Below are positions 7,001 through 7,473 of a DNA stretch of 7,473 bases, one piece after another. The DNA is from an uncultured Kineosporia sp. Its GTDB lineage: Bacteria; Actinomycetota; Actinomycetes; Actinomycetales; Kineosporiaceae. Both the position numbers and the translations under genes were made by a program. Where the stretch lies: contig CALMAR010000363.1 of the NCBI GenBank assembly GCA_937859855.1, positions 1 to 7,473 on the forward strand. The letters run 5' to 3'. Positions within the stretch are counted from its first letter, which is position 1, and each line of letters begins with the position of its first letter. A model generated the notes under the pieces. The model did not search any database and was not told the DNA's origin. It saw only the letters and a program-made list of their open reading frames with translations.

Positions 7001-7473
7001 TGAAGAGATCCTGAGCCTGCTGGCATTGGGCGAGTTGTCCTCCCCGGCCGAGAACGAGCATCTGCAGTCTTGCGCGATCTGCCAGCAGGAGCTGGACGCC
7101 TTGCGTTCGGTGGCCGATACCGCCCGGGCTGATCTGGCTGCCGTGCTGGTCCGCAACGGTGACGGCCGCGATGTCACCGAAGGGGCGCCGGTGATCCGGA
7201 TGGCGCCTCCGGAGCGGGTCTGGGCCCGGATCGCCGCAGCCACCGGGGTCAGCACACAGGCCCGCCCGGCGGTGGTCGCGGCCGGCGGTTCGCCGCTGGA
7301 CCCGGAGGCCGCCCAGGACACCGCTTCGGAGCCGGAGCCAGCCGAGCCAGCCGACGACGGCGCACCGGCCGGTGACGGCGTCCCGGTACAGCTGGACGAG
7401 GAACGTGGGCCGGGCGAGGCGGACGACGAGAGTGGGCTGCTCCAGGGCAGTGAGCCCGGGCACGCTCCTGAAC
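6987..7473 (+). CDS. Zinc-binding anti-sigma factor (3' end cut by window edge)
   Basis: Cognate inhibitor of the ECF sigma factor, open through the window end (162 complete codons seen). The N-terminal zinc anti-sigma (ZAS) motif is H25-x3-C29-x2-C32 (EHLQSCAIC), with H3 or C4 (MSHCDEE) as the likely fourth zinc ligand. The segment APPERVWARIAAATG (about 72-86) resembles the linker after the ASD domain in RskA-like proteins. From about residue 100 the chain becomes acidic and Pro/Ala/Glu/Asp-rich, a probable disordered linker. A membrane segment would be expected beyond the window but is not seen. The ATG at 6987 has GGAGG 6 nt upstream and overlaps the sigma gene in another frame, indicating coupled translation. 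The CxxC with a nearby histidine would allow redox-sensitive release, but that is only a possibility. Confidence 0.87.
   Translation, partial: MSHCDEEILSLLALGELSSPAENEHLQSCAICQQELDALRSVADTARADLAAVLVRNGDGRDVTEGAPVIRMAPPERVWARIAAATGVSTQARPAVVAAGGSPLDPEAAQDTASEPEPAEPADDGAPAGDGVPVQLDEERGPGEADDESGLLQGSEPGHAPE

Noticed and set aside
6362..7321. 319-residue open frame on the minus strand
   Set aside because: It lies opposite the sigma and anti-sigma genes, both of which have clear motifs and ribosome sites.

Overview
The window is GC-rich (roughly two thirds G+C by eye), uses GTG and TTG starts freely and is densely packed. Its gene content matches a high-GC actinobacterium. The order sufR-sufB-sufD-Rieske ferredoxin-sufC, with an ABC exporter divergent from sufR, is the arrangement known from many Actinomycetota (Streptomyces-like rather than Mycobacterium-like, because a Rieske gene sits between sufD and sufC). 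I cannot assign a genus.

Left part, minus strand, read from about 4453 down to 1: an iron-sulfur cluster assembly (SUF) operon. It holds sufR (4418-3606, Fe-S sensing repressor), sufB (3628-2216), sufD (2219-1092), a small Rieske [2Fe-2S] ferredoxin (1066-707) and sufC (705 to beyond base 1, cut by the window edge). Three of the four junctions are overlaps or nearly so, and the fourth is a 25 bp gap, so this reads as one transcript with coupled translation. SufB, SufC and SufD form the SufBC2D scaffold on which clusters are built. SufR would sense cluster supply and repress the operon. sufS and sufU, the usual next genes, would lie beyond base 1.

Middle, plus strand: a divergent two-gene ABC-2 type exporter (ATPase 4499-5437, permease 5434-6240, joined by an ATGA overlap). 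The short space between sufR and the ATPase holds a plausible sufR promoter, TTGAGC-17 bp-CACAAT, placed so that transcription would start at the GTG codon of sufR (a leaderless mRNA). An imperfect inverted repeat covers the -10 and the start, which is where a repressor would be expected to bind.

Right part, plus strand: after a gap of about 180 bp, an ECF-type sigma factor (6419-7000) and a zinc-binding anti-sigma factor (6987 to beyond the window end) overlap by 14 bp. The heme A synthase gene often found next to this exporter in related genomes is not here.

Nothing in the window amounts to an undescribed system. The points most worth following are the leaderless, self-overlapping control region of sufR, a 9-bp tandem repeat in the sufR 3' end just upstream of sufB, and the sigma/anti-sigma pair in place of the usual neighbour.
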